DNA of 64,000 bases from NCBI GenBank assembly GCA_029224185.1, contig CM055197.1, positions 18,947,750 to 19,011,749 on the forward strand, given 5' to 3'. The notes under the pieces were generated by a model. That model was given only the letters and a program-made list of their open reading frames with translations, ran no database searches and was not told the DNA's origin. The stretch comes from Karalla daura (lineage: Eukaryota > Chordata > Actinopteri > Chaetodontiformes > Leiognathidae). Each line of letters starts with the position of its first letter. Position 1 is the first letter of the stretch. The position numbers and the translations under genes are program-made. Of the stretch, positions 49,901 through 63,800 are shown piece by piece.

Positions 49901-50720
49901 CCGCGGTGGTTGTTTTTTTCACTTTCGGCGAGGGTTAATATCTCAGCTCCGGGACCACACCTGGCATCGGGATTGCTTTTCCCAGTGAGCGTGGGCCACC
50001 CCGGAGGCGGCTCACACCCCAAATGGTGGGTTTGGGCTCGCTCGCTCGGGGCCGGGATTCCGGCCAAAACGACAGGTCCGCGGTGGTCGTTTTTTTCACT
50101 TTCGGCGAGGGTTAATATCTCAGCTCCGGGACCACACCTGGCATCGGGATTGCTTTTCCCAGTGAGCGTGGGCCACCCCGGAGGCGGCTCACACCCCAAA
50201 TGGTGGGTTTGGGCTCGCTCGCTCGGGGCCGGGATTCCGGCCAAAACGACAGGTCCGCGGTGGTCGTTTTTTTCACTTTCGGCGAGGGTTAAAATCTCAG
50301 CTCCGGGACCACACCTGGCATCGGGATTGCTTTTCCCAGTGAGCGTGGGCCACCCCGGAGGCGGCTCACACCCCAAATGGTGGGTTTGGGCTCGCTCGCT
50401 CGGGGCCGGGATTCCGGCCAAAACGACAGGTCCGCGGTGGTCGTTTTTTTCACTTTCGGCGAGGGTTAATATCTCAGCTCCGGGACCACACCTGGCATCG
50501 GGATTGCTTTTCCCAGTGAGCGTGGGCCACCCCGGAGGCGGCTCACACCCCAAATGGTGGGTTTGGGCTCGCTCGCTCGGGGCCGGGATTCCGGCCAAAA
50601 CGACAGGTCCGCGGTGGTCGTTTTTTTCACTTTCGGCGAGGGTTAATATCTCAGCTCCGGGACCACACCTGGCATCGGGATTGCTTTTCCCAGTGAGCGT
50701 GGGCCACCCCGGAGGCGGCT
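37910..50720 (+). repeat. Higher-order repeat, period 6193 bp (35 monomers less 2 nt)
   Basis: Rare markers recur 6193 bp apart: gcattggga near 38642 and 44835, ccccagagg near 39552 and 45745, ccaggatt with acagttctggg at 39791 and 45984, and gattctggcc at 39971 and 46164. The ggcctaaacg units at 40157/41749/43518 recur at 46350/47942/49711. Matching starts after about 37910 and ends near 50720. Copies are near but not fully identical: cgcagtgg at 44952 is cgcggtgg at 38759, and an extra C lies near 44514. Inside each copy the same cassette is spaced by 1592 and 1769 bp (9 and 10 monomers less 1 nt), so a smaller unit was duplicated before the large one. Confidence 0.88.
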
Positions 50721-51771
50721 CACACCCCAAATGGTGGGTTTGGGCTCGCTCGCTCGGGGCCGGGATTCCGGCCAAAACGACAGGTCCGCGGTGGTCGTTT
50801 TTTTCACTTTCGGCGAGGGTTAAAATCTCAGCTCCGGGACCACACCTGGCATCGGGATTGCTTTTCCCAGTGAGCGTGGGCCACCCCGGAGGCGGCTCAC
50901 ACCCCAAATCGTGGGTTTGGGCTCGCTCGCTCGGGGCCGGGATTCCGGCCAAAACGACAGGTCCGCGGTGGTCGTTTTTTTCACTTTCGGCGAGGGTTAA
51001 TATCTCAGCTCCGGGACCACACCTGGCATCGGGATTGCTTTTCCCAGTGAGCGTGGGCCACCCCGGAGGCGGCTCACACCCCAAATGGTGGGTTTGGGCT
51101 CGCTCGCTCGGGGCCGGGATTCCGGCCAAAACGACAGGTCCGCGGTGGTCGTTTTTTTCACTTTCGGCGAGGGTTAATATCTCAGCTCCGGGACCACACC
51201 TGGCATCGGGATTGCTTTTCCCAGTGAGCGTGGGCCACCCCGGAGGCGGCTCACACCCCAAATGGTGGGTTTGGGCTCGCTCGCTCGGGGCCGGGATTCC
51301 GGCCAAAACGACAGGTCCGCGGTGGTCGTTTTTTTCACTTTCGGCGAGGGTTAATATCTCAGCTCCGGGACCACACCTGGCATCGGGATTGCTTTTCCCA
51401 GTGAGCGTGGGCCACCCCGGAGGCGGCTCACACCCCAAATGGTGGGTTTGGGCTCGCTCGCTCGGGGCCGGGATTCCGGCCAAAACGACAGGTCCGCGGT
51501 GGTCGTTTTTTTCACTTTCGGCGAGGGTTAAAATCTCAGCTCCGGGACCACACCTGGCATCGGGATTGCTTTTCCCAGTGAGCGTGGGCCACCCCGGAGG
51601 CGGCTCACACCCCAAATCGTGGGTTTGGGCTCGCTCGCTCGGGGCCGGGATTCCGGCCTAAACGACAGGTCCGCGGTGGTCGTTTTTTTCACTTTCGGCG
51701 AGGGTTAATATCTCAGCTCCGGGACCACACCTGGCATCGGGATTGCTTTTCCCAGTGAGCGTGGGCCACCC

Positions 51772-51871
51772 NNNNNNNNNNNNNNNNNNNNNNNNNNNNN
51801 NNNNNNNNNNNNNNNNNNNNNNNNNNNNNNNNNNNNNNNNNNNNNNNNNNNNNNNNNNNNNNNNNNNNNNN
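51772..51871. other. Assembly gap of exactly 100 N
   Basis: There are 100 undetermined bases inside the satellite. Exactly 100 N is commonly used as a placeholder for a scaffold gap of unknown size, so the true array length here is unknown. The gap begins after gggccaccc (monomer position about 97) and ends before gctcgctcgctcgg. The monomer phase on the two sides is close to continuous but not proof of distance. Confidence 0.98.
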
Positions 51872-54800
51872 GCTCGCTCGCTCGGGGCCGGGATTCCGGC
51901 CAAAACGACAGGTCCGGGGTGGTCGTTTTTTTCACTTTCGGCGAGGGTTAATATCTCAGCTCCGGGACCACACCTGGCATCGGGATTGCTTTTCCCAGTG
52001 AGCGTGGGCCACCCCGGAGGCGGCTCACACCCCAAATGGTGGGTTTGGGCTCGCTCGCTCGGGGCCGGGATTCCGGCCAAAACGACAGGTCCGGGGTGGT
52101 CGTTTTTTTCACTTTCGGCGAGGGTTAATATCTCAGCTCCGGGACCACACCTGGCATCGGGATTGCTTTTCCCAGTGAGCGTGGGCCACCCCGGAGGCGG
52201 CTCACACCCCAAATGGTGGGTTTGGGCTCGCTCGCTCGGGGCCGGGATTCCGGCCAAAACGACAGGTCCGCGGTGGTCGTTTTTTTTCACTTTCGGCGAG
52301 GGTTAATATCTCAGCTCCGGGACCACACCTGGCATCGGGATTGCTTTTCCCAGTGAGCGTGGGCCACCCCGGAGGCGGCTCACACCCCAAATGGTGGGTT
52401 TGGGCTCGCTCGCTCGGGGCCGGGATTCCGGCCAAAACGACAGGTCCGGGGTGGTCGTTTTTTTCACTTTCGGCGAGGGTTAATATCTCAGCTCCGGGAC
52501 CACACCTGGCATCGGGATTGCTTTTCCCAGTGAGCGTGGGCCACCCCGGAGGCGGCTCACACCCCAAATGGTGGGTTTGGGCTCGCTCGCTCGGGGCCGG
52601 GATTCCGGCCAAAACGACAGGTCCGGGGTGGTCGTTTTTTTCACTTTCGGCGAGGGTTAATATCTCAGCTCCGGGACCACACCTGGCATCGGGATTGCTT
52701 TTCCCAGTGAGCGTGGGCCACCCCGGAGGCGGCTCACACCCCAAATGGTGGGTTTGGGCTCGCTCGCTCGGGGCCGGGATTCCGGCCAAAACGACAGGTC
52801 CGCGGTGGTCGTTTTTTTCACTTTCGGCGAGGGTTAATATCTCAGCTCCGGGACCACACCTGGCATCGGGATTGCTTTTCCCAGTGAGCGTGGGCCACCC
52901 CGGAGGCGGCTCACACCCCAAATGGTGGGTTTGGGCTCGCTCGCTCGGGGCCGGGATTCCGGCCAAAACGACAGGTCCGCGGTGGTCGTTTTTTTCACTT
53001 TCGGCGAGGGTTAATATCTCAGCTCCGGGACCACACCTGGCATCGGGATTGCTTTTCCCAGTGAGCGTGGGCCACCCCGGAGGCGGCTCACACCCCAAAT
53101 GGTGGGTTTGGGCTCGCTCGCTCGGGGGCCGGGATTCCGGCCAAAACGACAGGTCCGCGGTGGTCGTTTTTTTCACTTTCGGCGAGGGTTAATATCTCAG
53201 CTCCGGGACCACACCTGGCATCGGGATTGCTTTTCCCAGTGAGCGTGGGCCACCCCGGAGGCGGCTCACACCCCAAATGGTGGGTTTGGGCTCGCTCGCT
53301 CGGGGCCGGGATTCCGGCCAAAACGACAGGTCCGCGGTGGTCGTTTTTTTCACTTTCGGCGAGGGTTAATATCTCAGCTCCGGGACCACACCTGGCATCG
53401 GGATTGCTTTTCCCAGTGAGCGTGGGCCACCCCGGAGGCGGCTCACACCCCAAATGGTGGGTTTGGGCTCGCTCGCTCGGGGCCGGGATTCCGGCCAAAA
53501 CGACAGGTCCGCGGTGGTCGTTTTTTTCACTTTCGGCGAGGGTTAATATCTCAGCTCCGGGACCACACCTGGCATCGGGATTGCTTTTCCCAGTGAGCGT
53601 GGGCCACCCCGGAGGCGGCTCACACCCCAAATGGTGGGTCTGGGCTCGCTCGCTCGGGGCCGGGATTCCGGCCAAAACGACAGGTCCGCGGTGGTCGTTT
53701 TTTTCACTTTCGGCGAGGGTTAATATCTCAGCTCCGGGACCACACCTGGCATCGGGATTGCTTTTCCCAGTGAGCGTGGGCCACCCCGGAGGTGGCTCAC
53801 ACCCCAAATGGTGGGTCTGGGCTCGCTCGCTCGGGGCCGGGATTCCGGCCAAAACGACAGGTCCGCGGTGGTCGTTTTTTTCACTTTCGGCGAGGGTTAA
53901 TATCTCAGCTCCGGGACCACACCTGGCATCGGGATTGCTTTTCCCAGTGAGCGTGGGCCACCCCGGAGGCGGCTCACACCCCAAATGGTGGGTTTGGGCT
54001 CGCTCGCTCGGGGCCGGGATTCCGGCCAAAACGACAGGTCCGCGGTGGTCGTTTTTTTCACTTTCGGCGAGGGTTAATATCTCAGCTCCGGGACCACACC
54101 TGGCATCGGGATTGCTTTTCCCAGTGAGCGTGGGCCACCCCGGAGGCGGCTCACACCCCAAATGGTGGGTTTGGGCTCGCTCGCTCGGGGCCGGGATTCC
54201 GGCCAAAACGACAGGTCCGGGGTGGTCGTTTTTTTCACTTTCGGCGAGGGTTAATATCTCAGCTCCGGGACCACACCTGGCATCGGGATTGCTTTTCCCA
54301 GTGAGCGTGGGCCACCCCGGAGGCGGCTCACACCCCAAATGGTGGGTTTGGGCTCGCTCGCTCGGGGCCGGGATTCCGGCCAAAACGACAGGTCCGCGGT
54401 GGTCGTTTTTTTCACTTTCGGCGAGGGTTAATATCTCAGCTCCGGGACCACACCTGGCATCGGGATTGCTTTTCCCAGTGAGCGTGGGCCACCCCGGAGG
54501 CGGCTCACACCCAAATGGTGGGTTTGGGCTCGCTCGCTCGGGGCCGGGATTCCGGCCAAAACGACAGGTCCGCGGTGGTCGTTTTTTTCACTTTCGGCGA
54601 GGGTTAATATCTCAGCTCCGGGACCACACCTGGCATCGGGATTGCTTTTCCCAGTGAGCGTGGGCCACCCCGGAGGCGGCTCACACCCCAAATGGTGGGT
54701 TTGGGCTCGCTCGCTCGGGGCCGGGATTCCGGCCAAAACGACAGGTCCGCGGTGGTCGTTTTTTTCACTTTCGGCGAGGGTTAATATCTCAGCTCCGGGA

Positions 54801-57800
54801 CCACACCTGGCATCGGGATTGCTTTTCCCAGTGAGCGTGGGCCACCCCGGAGGCGGCTCACACCCCAAATGGTGGGTTTGGGCTCGCTCGCTCGGGGCCG
54901 GGATTCCGGCCAAAACGACAGGTCCGCGGTGGTCGTTTTTTTCACTTTCGGCGAGGGTTAATATCTCAGCTCCGGGACCACACCTGGCATCGGGATTGCT
55001 TTTCCCAGTGAGCGTGGGCCACCCCGGAGGCGGCTCACACCCCAAATGGTGGGTTTGGGCTCGCTCGCTCGGGGCCGGGATTCCGGCCAAAACGACAGGT
55101 CCGCGGTGGTCGTTTTTTTCACTTTCGGCGAGGGTTAATATCTCAGCTCCGGGACCACACCTGGCATCGGGATTGCTTTTCCCAGTGAGCGTGGGCCACC
55201 CCGGAGGCGGCTCACACCCCAAATGGTGGGTTTGGGCTCGCTCGCTCGGGGCCGGGATTCCGGCCAAAACGACAGGTCCGCGGTGGTCGTTTTTTTCACT
55301 TTCGGCGAGGGTTAATATCTCAGCTCCGGGACCACACCTGGCATCGGGATTGCTTTTCCCAGTGAGCGTGGGCCACCCCGGAGGCGGCTCACACCCCAAA
55401 TGGTGGGTTTGGGCTCGCTCGCTCGGGGCCGGGATTCCGGCCAAAACGACAGGTCCGGGGTGGTCGTTTTTTTCACTTTCGGCGAGGGTTAATATCTCAG
55501 CTCCGGGACCACACCTGGCATCGGGATTGCTTTTCCCAGTGAGCGTGGGCCACCCCGGAGGCGGCTCACACCCCAAATGGTGGGTTTGGGCTCGCTCGCT
55601 CGGGGCCGGGATTCCGGCCAAAACGACAGGTCCGCGGTGGTCGTTTTTTTCACTTTCGGCGAGGGTTAATATCTCAGCTCCGGGACCACACCTGGCATCG
55701 GGATTGCTTTTCCCAGTGAGCGTGGGCCACCCCGGAGGCGGCTCACACCCCAAATGGTGGGTTTGGGCTCGCTCGCTCGGGGCCGGGATTCCGGCCAAAA
55801 CGACAGGTCCGCGGGTGGTCGTTTTTTTCACTTTCGGCGAGGGTTAATATCTCAGCTCCGGGACCACACCTGGCATCGGGATTGCTTTTCCCAGTGAGCG
55901 TGGGCCACCCCGGAGGCGGCTCACACCCCAAATGGTGGGTTTGGGCTCGCTCGCTCGGGGCCGGGATTCCGGCCAAAACGACAGGTCCGCGGTGGTCGTT
56001 TTTTTCACTTTCGGCGAGGGTTAATATCTCAGCTCCGGGACCACACCTGGCATCGGGATTGCTTTTCCCAGTGAGCGTGGGCCACCCCGGAGGCGGCTCA
56101 CACCCCAAATGGTGGGTTTGGGCTCGCTCGCTCGGGGCCGGGATTCCGGCCAAAACGACAGGTCCGCGGTGGTCGTTTTTTTCACTTTCGGCGAGGGTTA
56201 ATATCTCAGCTCCGGGACCACACCTGGCATCGGGATTGCTTTTCCCAGTGAGCGTGGGCCACCCCGGAGGCGGCTCACACCCCAAATGGTGGGTCTGGGC
56301 TCGCTCGCTCGGGGCCGGGATTCCGGCCAAAACGACAGGTCCGCGGTGGTCGTTTTTTTCACTTTCGGCGAGGGTTAATATCTCAGCTCCGGGACCACAC
56401 CTGGCATCGGGATTGCTTTTCCCAGTGAGCGTGGGCCACCCCGGAGGTGGCTCACACCCCAAATGGTGGGTCTGGGCTCGCTCGCTCGGGGCCGGGATTC
56501 CGGCCAAAACGACAGGTCCGCGGTGGTCGTTTTTTTCACTTTCGGCGAGGGTTAATATCTCAGCTCCGGGACCACACCTGGCATCGGGATTGCTTTTCCC
56601 AGTGAGCGTGGGCCACCCCGGAGGCGGCTCACACCCCAAATGGTGGGTTTGGGCTCGCTCGCTCGGGGCCGGGATTCCGGCCAAAACGACAGGTCCGCGG
56701 TGGTCGTTTTTTTCACTTTCGGCGAGGGTTAATATCTCAGCTCCGGGACCACACCTGGCATCGGGATTGCTTTTCCCAGTGAGCGTGGGCCACCCCGGAG
56801 GCGGCTCACACCCCAAATGGTGGGTTTGGGCTCGCTCGCTCGGGGCCGGGATTCCGGCCAAAACGACAGGTCCGGGGTGGTCGTTTTTTTCACTTTCGGC
56901 GAGGGTTAATATCTCAGCTCCGGGACCACACCTGGCATCGGGATTGCTTTTCCCAGTGAGCGTGGGCCACCCCGGAGGCGGCTCACACCCCAAATGGTGG
57001 GTTTGGGCTCGCTCGCTCGGGGCCGGGATTCCGGCCAAAACGACAGGTCCGCGGTGGTCGTTTTTTTCACTTTCGGCGAGGGTTAATATCTCAGCTCCGG
57101 GACCACACCTGGCATCGGGATTGCTTTTCCCAGTGAGCGTGGGCCACCCCGGAGGCGGCTCACACCCCAAATGGTGGGTTTGGGCTCGCTCGCTCGGGGC
57201 CGGGATTCCGGCCAAAACGACAGGTCCGCGGTGGTCGTTTTTTTCACTTTCGGCGAGGGTTAATATCTCAGCTCCGGGACCACACCTGGCATCGGGATTG
57301 CTTTTCCCAGTGAGCGTGGGCCACCCCGGAGGCGGCTCACACCCCAAATGGTGGGTTTGGGCTCGCTCGCTCGGGGCCGGGATTCCGGCCAAAACGACAG
57401 GTCCGCGGTGGTCGTTTTTTTCACTTTCGGCGAGGGTTAATATCTCAGCTCCGGGACCACACCTGGCATCGGGATTGCTTTTCCCAGTGAGCGTGGGCCA
57501 CCCCGGAGGCGGCTCACACCCCAAATGGTGGGTTTGGGCTCGCTCGCTCGGGGCCGGGATTCCGGCCAAAACGACAGGTCCGCGGTGGTCGTTTTTTTCA
57601 CTTTCGGCGAGGGTTAATATCTCAGCTCCGGGACCACACCTGGCATCGGGATTGCTTTTCCCAGTGAGCGTGGGCCACCCCGGAGGCGGCTCACACCCCA
57701 AATGGTGGGTTTGGGCTCGCTCGCTCGGGGCCGGGATTCCGGCCAAAACGACAGGTCCGCGGTGGTCGTTTTTTTCACTTTCGGCGAGGGTTAATATCTC

Positions 57801-60800
57801 AGCTCCGGGACCACACCTGGCATCGGGATTGCTTTTCCCAGTGAGCGTGGGCCACCCCGGAGGCGGCTCACACCCCAAATGGTGGGTTTGGGCTCGCTCG
57901 CTCGGGGCCGGGATTCCGGCCAAAACGACAGGTCCGCGGTGGTCGTTTTTTTCACTTTCGGCGAGGGTTAATATCTCAGCTCCGGGACCACACCTGGCAT
58001 CGGGATTGCTTTTCCCAGTGAGCGTGGGCCACCCCGGAGGCGGCTCACACCCCAAATGGTGGGTTTGGGCTCGCTCGCTCGGGGCCGGGATTCCGGCCAA
58101 AACGACAGGTCCGGGGTGGTCGTTTTTTTTCACTTTCGGCGAGGGTTAATATCTCAGCTCCGGGACCACACCTGGCATCGGGATTGCTTTTCCCAGTGAG
58201 CGTGGGCCACCCCGGAGGCGGCTCACACCCCAAATGGTGGGTTTGGGCTCGCTCGCTCGGGGCCGGGATTCCGGCCAAAACGACAGGTCCGCGGTGGTCG
58301 TTTTTTTCACTTTCGGCGAGGGTTAATATCTCAGCTCCGGGACCACACCTGGCATCGGGATTGCTTTTCCCAGTGAGCGTGGGCCACCCCGGAGGCGGCT
58401 CACACCCCAAATGGTGGGTTTGGGCTCGCTCGCTCGGGGCCGGGATTCCGGCCAAAACGACAGGTCCGGGGTGGTCGTTTTTTTCACTTTCGGCGAGGGT
58501 TAATATCTCAGCTCCGGGACCACACCTGGCATCGGGATTGCTTTTCCCAGTGAGCGTGGGCCACCCCGGAGGCGGCTCACACCCCAAATGGTGGGTTTGG
58601 GCTCGCTCGCTCGGGGCCGGGATTCCGGCCAAAACGACAGGTCCGCGGTGGTCGTTTTTTTCACTTTCGGCGAGGGTTAATATCTCAGCTCCGGGACCAC
58701 ACCTGGCATCGGGATTGCTTTTCCCAGTGAGCGTGGGCCACCCCGGAGGCGGCTCACACCCCAAATGGTGGGTTTGGGCTCGCTCGCTCGGGGCCGGGAT
58801 TCCGGCCAAAACGACAGGTCCGGGGTGGTCGTTTTTTTCACTTTCGGCGAGGGTTAATATCTCAGCTCCGGGACCACACCTGGCATCGTGATTGCTTTTC
58901 CCAGTGAGCGTGGGCCACCCCGGAGGCGGCTCACACCCCAAATGGTGGGTTTGGGCTCGCTCGCTCGGGGCCGGGATTCCGGCCAAAACGACAGGTCCGG
59001 GGTGGTCGTTTTTTCACTTTCGGCGAGGGTTAATATCTCAGCTCCGGGACCACACCTGGCATCGGGATTGCTTTTCCCAGTGAGCGTGGGCCACCCCGGA
59101 GGCGGCTCACACCCCAAATGGTGGGTTTGGGCTCGCTCGCTCGGGGCCGGGATTCCGGCCAAAACGACAGGTCCGCGGTGGTCGTTTTTTTCACTTTCGG
59201 CGAGGGTTAATATCTCAGCTCCGGGACCACACCTGGCATCGGGATTGCTTTTCCCAGTGAGCGTGGGCCACCCCGGAGGCGGCTCACACCCCAAATGGTG
59301 GGTTTGGGCTCGCTCGCTCGGGGCCGGGATTCCGGCCAAAACGACAGGTCCGCGGTGGTCGTTTTTTTCACTTTCGGCGAGGGTTAATATCTCAGCTCCG
59401 GGACCACACCTGGCATCGGGATTGCTTTTCCCAGTGAGCGTGGGCCACCCCGGAGGCGGCTCACACCCCAAATGGTGGGTTTGGGCTCGCTCGCTCGGGG
59501 CCGGGATTCCGGCCAAAACGACAGGTCCGCGGTGGTCGTTTTTTTTCACTTTCGGCGAGGGTTAATATCTCAGCTCCGGGACCACACCTGGCATCGGGAT
59601 TGCTTTTCCCAGTGAGCGTGGGCCACCCCGGAGGCGGCTCACACCCCAAATGGTGGGTCTGGGCTCGCTCGCTCGGGGCCGGGATTCCGGCCAAAACGAC
59701 AGGTCCGCGGTGGTCGTTTTTTTCACTTTCGGCGAGGGTTAATATCTCAGCTCCGGGACCACACCTGGCATCGGGATTGCTTTTCCCAGTGAGCGTGGGC
59801 CACCCCGGAGGCGGCTCACACCCCAAATGGTGGGTTTGGGCTCGCTCGCTCGGGGCCGGGATTCCGGCCAAAACGACAGGTCCGCGGTGGTCGTTTTTTT
59901 CACTTTCGGCGAGGGTTAATATCTCAGCTCCGGGACCACACCTGGCATCGGGATTGCTTTTCCCAGTGAGCGTGGGCCACCCCGGAGGCGGCTCACACCC
60001 CAAATGGTGGGTCTGGGCTCGCTCGCTCGGGGCCGGGATTCCGGCCAAAACGACAGGTCCGCGGTGGTCGTTTTTTTCACTTTCGGCGAGGGTTAAAATC
60101 TCAGCTCCGGGACCACACCTGGCATCGGGATTGCTTTTCCCAGTGAGCGTGGGCCACCCCGGAGGCGGCTCACACCCCAAATGGTGGGTTTGGGCTCGCT
60201 CGCTCGGGGCCGGGATTCCGGCCAAAACGACAGGTCCGCGGTGGTTGTTTTTTTCACTTTCGGCGAGGGTTAATATCTCAGCTCCGGGACCACACCTGGC
60301 ATCGGGATTGCTTTTCCCAGTGAGCGTGGGCCACCCCGGAGGCGGCTCACACCCCAAATGGTGGGTTTGGGCTCGCTCGCTCGGGGCCGGGATTCCGGCC
60401 AAAACGACAGGTCCGCGGGTGGTCGTTTTTTTCACTTTCGGCGAGGGTTAATATCTCAGCTCCGGGACCACACCTGGCATCGGGATTGCTTTTCCCAGTG
60501 AGCGTGGGCCACCCCGGAGGCGGCTCACACCCCAAATGGTGGGTTTGGGCTCGCTCGCTCGGGGCCGGGATTCCGGCCAAAACGACAGGTCCGCGGTGGT
60601 CGTTTTTTTCACTTTCGGCGAGGGTTAATATCTCAGCTCCGGGACCACACCTGGCATCGGGATTGCTTTTCCCAGTGAGCGTGGGCCACCCCGGAGGCGG
60701 CTCACACCCCAAATGGTGGGTTTGGGCTCGCTCGCTCGGGGCCGGGATTCCGGCCAAAACGACAGGTCCGCGGTGGTCGTTTTTTTCACTTTCGGCGAGG

Positions 60801-63800
60801 GTTAATATCTCAGCTCCGGGACCACACCTGGCATCGGGATTGCTTTTCCCAGTGAGCGTGGGCCACCCCGGAGGCGGCTCACACCCCAAATGGTGGGTTT
60901 GGGCTCGCTCGCTCGGGGCCGGGATTCCGGCCAAAACGACAGGTCCGCGGTGGTCGTTTTTTTCACTTTCGGCGAGGGTTAATATCTCAGCTCCGGGACC
61001 ACACCTGGCATCGGGATTGCTTTTCCCAGTGAGCGTGGGCCACCCCGGAGGCGGCTCACACCCCAAATGGTGGGGTTTGGGCTCGCTCGCTCGGGGCCGG
61101 GATTCCGGCCAAAACGACAGGTCCGCGGTGGTCGTTTTTTTCACTTTCGGCGAGGGTTAATATCTCAGCTCCGGGACCACACCTGGCATCGGGATTGCTT
61201 TTCCCAGTGAGCGTGGGCCACCCCGGAGGCGGCTCACACCCCAAATGGTGGGTTTGGGCTCGCTCGCTCGGGGCCGGGATTCCGGCCAAAACGACAGGTC
61301 CGCGGTGGTCGTTTTTTTCACTTTCGGCGAGGGTTAATATCTCAGCTCCGGGACCACACCTGGCATCGGGATTGCTTTTCCCAGTGAGCGTGGGCCACCC
61401 CGGAGGCGGCTCACACCCCAAATGGTGGGTTTGGGCTCGCTCGCTCGGGGCCGGGATTCCGGCCAAAACGACAGGTCCGCGGTGGTCGTTTTTTTCACTT
61501 TCGGCGAGGGTTAATATCTCAGCTCCGGGACCACACCTGGCATCGGGATTGCTTTTCCCAGTGAGCGTGGGCCACCCCGGAGGCGGCTCACACCCCAAAT
61601 GGTGGGTTTGGGCTCGCTCGCTCGGGGCCGGGATTCCGGCCAAAACGACAGGTCCGCGGGTGGTCGTTTTTTTCACTTTCGGCGAGGGTTAATATCTCAG
61701 CTCCGGGACCACACCTGGCATCGGGATTGCTTTTCCCAGTGAGCGTGGGCCACCCCGGAGGCGGCTCACACCCCAAATGGTGGGTTTGGGCTCGCTCGCT
61801 CGGGGCCGGGATTCCGGCCAAAACGACAGGTCCGCGGTGGTCGTTTTTTTTCACTTTCGGCGAGGGTTAATATCTCAGCTCCGGGACCACACCTGGCATC
61901 GGGATTGCTTTTCCCAGTGAGCGTGGGCCACCCCGGAGGCGGCTCACACCCCAAATGGTGGGTTTGGGCTCGCTCGCTCGGGGCCGGGATTCCGGCCAAA
62001 ACGACAGGTCCGCGGTGGTCGTTTTTTTCACTTTCGGCGAGGGTTAATATCTCAGCTCCGGGACCACACCTGGCATCGGGATTGCTTTTCCCAGTGAGCG
62101 TGGGCCACCCCGGAGGCGGCTCACACCCCAAATGGTGGGTTTGGGCTCGCTCGCTCGGGGCCGGGATTCCGGCCAAAACGACAGGTCCGCGGTGGTCGTT
62201 TTTTTCACTTTCGGCGAGGGTTAATATCTCAGCTCCGGGACCACACCTGGCATCGGGATTGCTTTTCCCAGTGAGCGTGGGCCACCCCGGAGGCGGCTCA
62301 CACCCCAAATGGTGGGTTTGGGCTCGCTCGCTCGGGGCCGGGATTCCGGCCAAAACGACAGGTCCGCGGTGGTCGTTTTTTTCACTTTCGGCGAGGGTTA
62401 ATATCTCAGCTCCGGGACCACACCTGGCATCGGGATTGCTTTTCCCAGTGAGCGTGGGCCACCCCGGAGGCGGCTCACACCCCAAATGGTGGGTTTGGGC
62501 TCGCTCGCTCGGGGCCGGGATTCCGGCCAAAACGACAGGTCCGCGGTGGTCGTTTTTTTCACTTTCGGCGAGGGTTAATATCTCAGCTCCGGGACCACAC
62601 CTGGCATCGGGATTGCTTTTCCCAGTGAGCGTGGGCCACCCCGGAGGCGGCTCACACCCCAAATGGTGGGTTTGGGCTCGCTCGCTCGGGGCCGGGATTC
62701 CGGCCAAAACGACAGGTCCGCGGGTGGTCGTTTTTTTCACTTTCGGCGAGGGTTAATATCTCAGCTCCGGGACCACACCTGGCATCGGGATTGCTTTTCC
62801 CAGTGAGCGTGGGCCACCCCGGAGGCGGCTCACACCCCAAATGGTGGGTTTGGGCTCGCTCGCTCGGGGCCGGGATTCCGGCCAAAACGACAGGTCCGCG
62901 GTGGTCGTTTTTTTCACTTTCGGCGAGGGTTAATATCTCAGCTCCGGGACCACACCTGGCATCGGGATTGCTTTTCCCAGTGAGCGTGGGCCACCCCGGA
63001 GGCGGCTCACACCCCAAATGGTGGGTTTGGGCTCGCTCGCTCGGGGCCGGGATTCCGGCCAAAACGACAGGTCCGCGGTGGTCGTTTTTTTCACTTTCGG
63101 CGAGGGTTAATATCTCAGCTCCGGGACCACACCTGGCATCGGGATTGCTTTTCCCAGTGAGCGTGGGCCACCCCGGAGGCGGCTCACACCCCAAATGGTG
63201 GGTTTGGGCTCGCTCGCTCGGGGCCGGGATTCCGGCCAAAACGACAGGTCCGCGGTGGTCGTTTTTTTCACTTTCGGCGAGGGTTAATATCTCAGCTCCG
63301 GGACCACACCTGGCATCGGGATTGCTTTTCCCAGTGAGCGTGGGCCACCCCGGAGGCGGCTCACACCCCAAATGGTGGGTTTGGGCTCGCTCGCTCGGGG
63401 CCGGGATTCCGGCCAAAACGACAGGTCCGCGGTGGTCGTTTTTTTCACTTTCGGCGAGGGTTAATATCTCAGCTCCGGGACCACACCTGGCATCGGGATT
63501 GCTTTTCCCAGTGAGCGTGGGCCACCCCGGAGGCGGCTCACACCCCAAATGGTGGGTTTGGGCTCGCTCGCTCGGGGCCGGGATTCCGGCCAAAACGACA
63601 GGTCCGCGGTGGTCGTTTTTTTCACTTTCGGCGAGGGTTAATATCTCAGCTCCGGGACCACACCTGGCATCGGGATTGCTTTTCCCAGTGAGCGTGGGCC
63701 ACCCCGGAGGCGGCTCACACCCCAAATGGTGGGTTTGGGCTCGCTCGCTCGGGGCCGGGATTCCGGCCAAAACGACAGGTCCGCGGGTGGTCGTTTTTTT

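Larger units (their letters stand above)
5840..51771 (+). repeat. 177-bp GC-rich satellite array, left contig (about 259 units)
   Basis: Head-to-tail monomers repeat every 177 bp, taking ggtggtcgttttttt as position 1. The consensus has 53 C and 57 G (62% GC) and 16 CpG, close to the number expected from composition. Landmarks in order are a T7 tract (9-15), TTTCGGCGAG (19-28), a TTAATAT core (31-37), a gtgagc...gctcac inverted repeat (81-86/106-111), (gctc)3 with a GC-rich core (about 131-150), and a ggccgg-gatt-ccggcc hairpin (146-161). Most units differ at only a few sites. The main ones are 121 C/G (aaatcg/aaatgg), 177 G/C (ccgggg/ccgcgg), 32 T/C, 51 C/A and 69 T/A. All units have the same orientation, and no transposon or other insertion interrupts the array. 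It is not a CRISPR array, since the repeats are contiguous without spacers. The family is not one I recognise by name. Confidence 0.98.
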
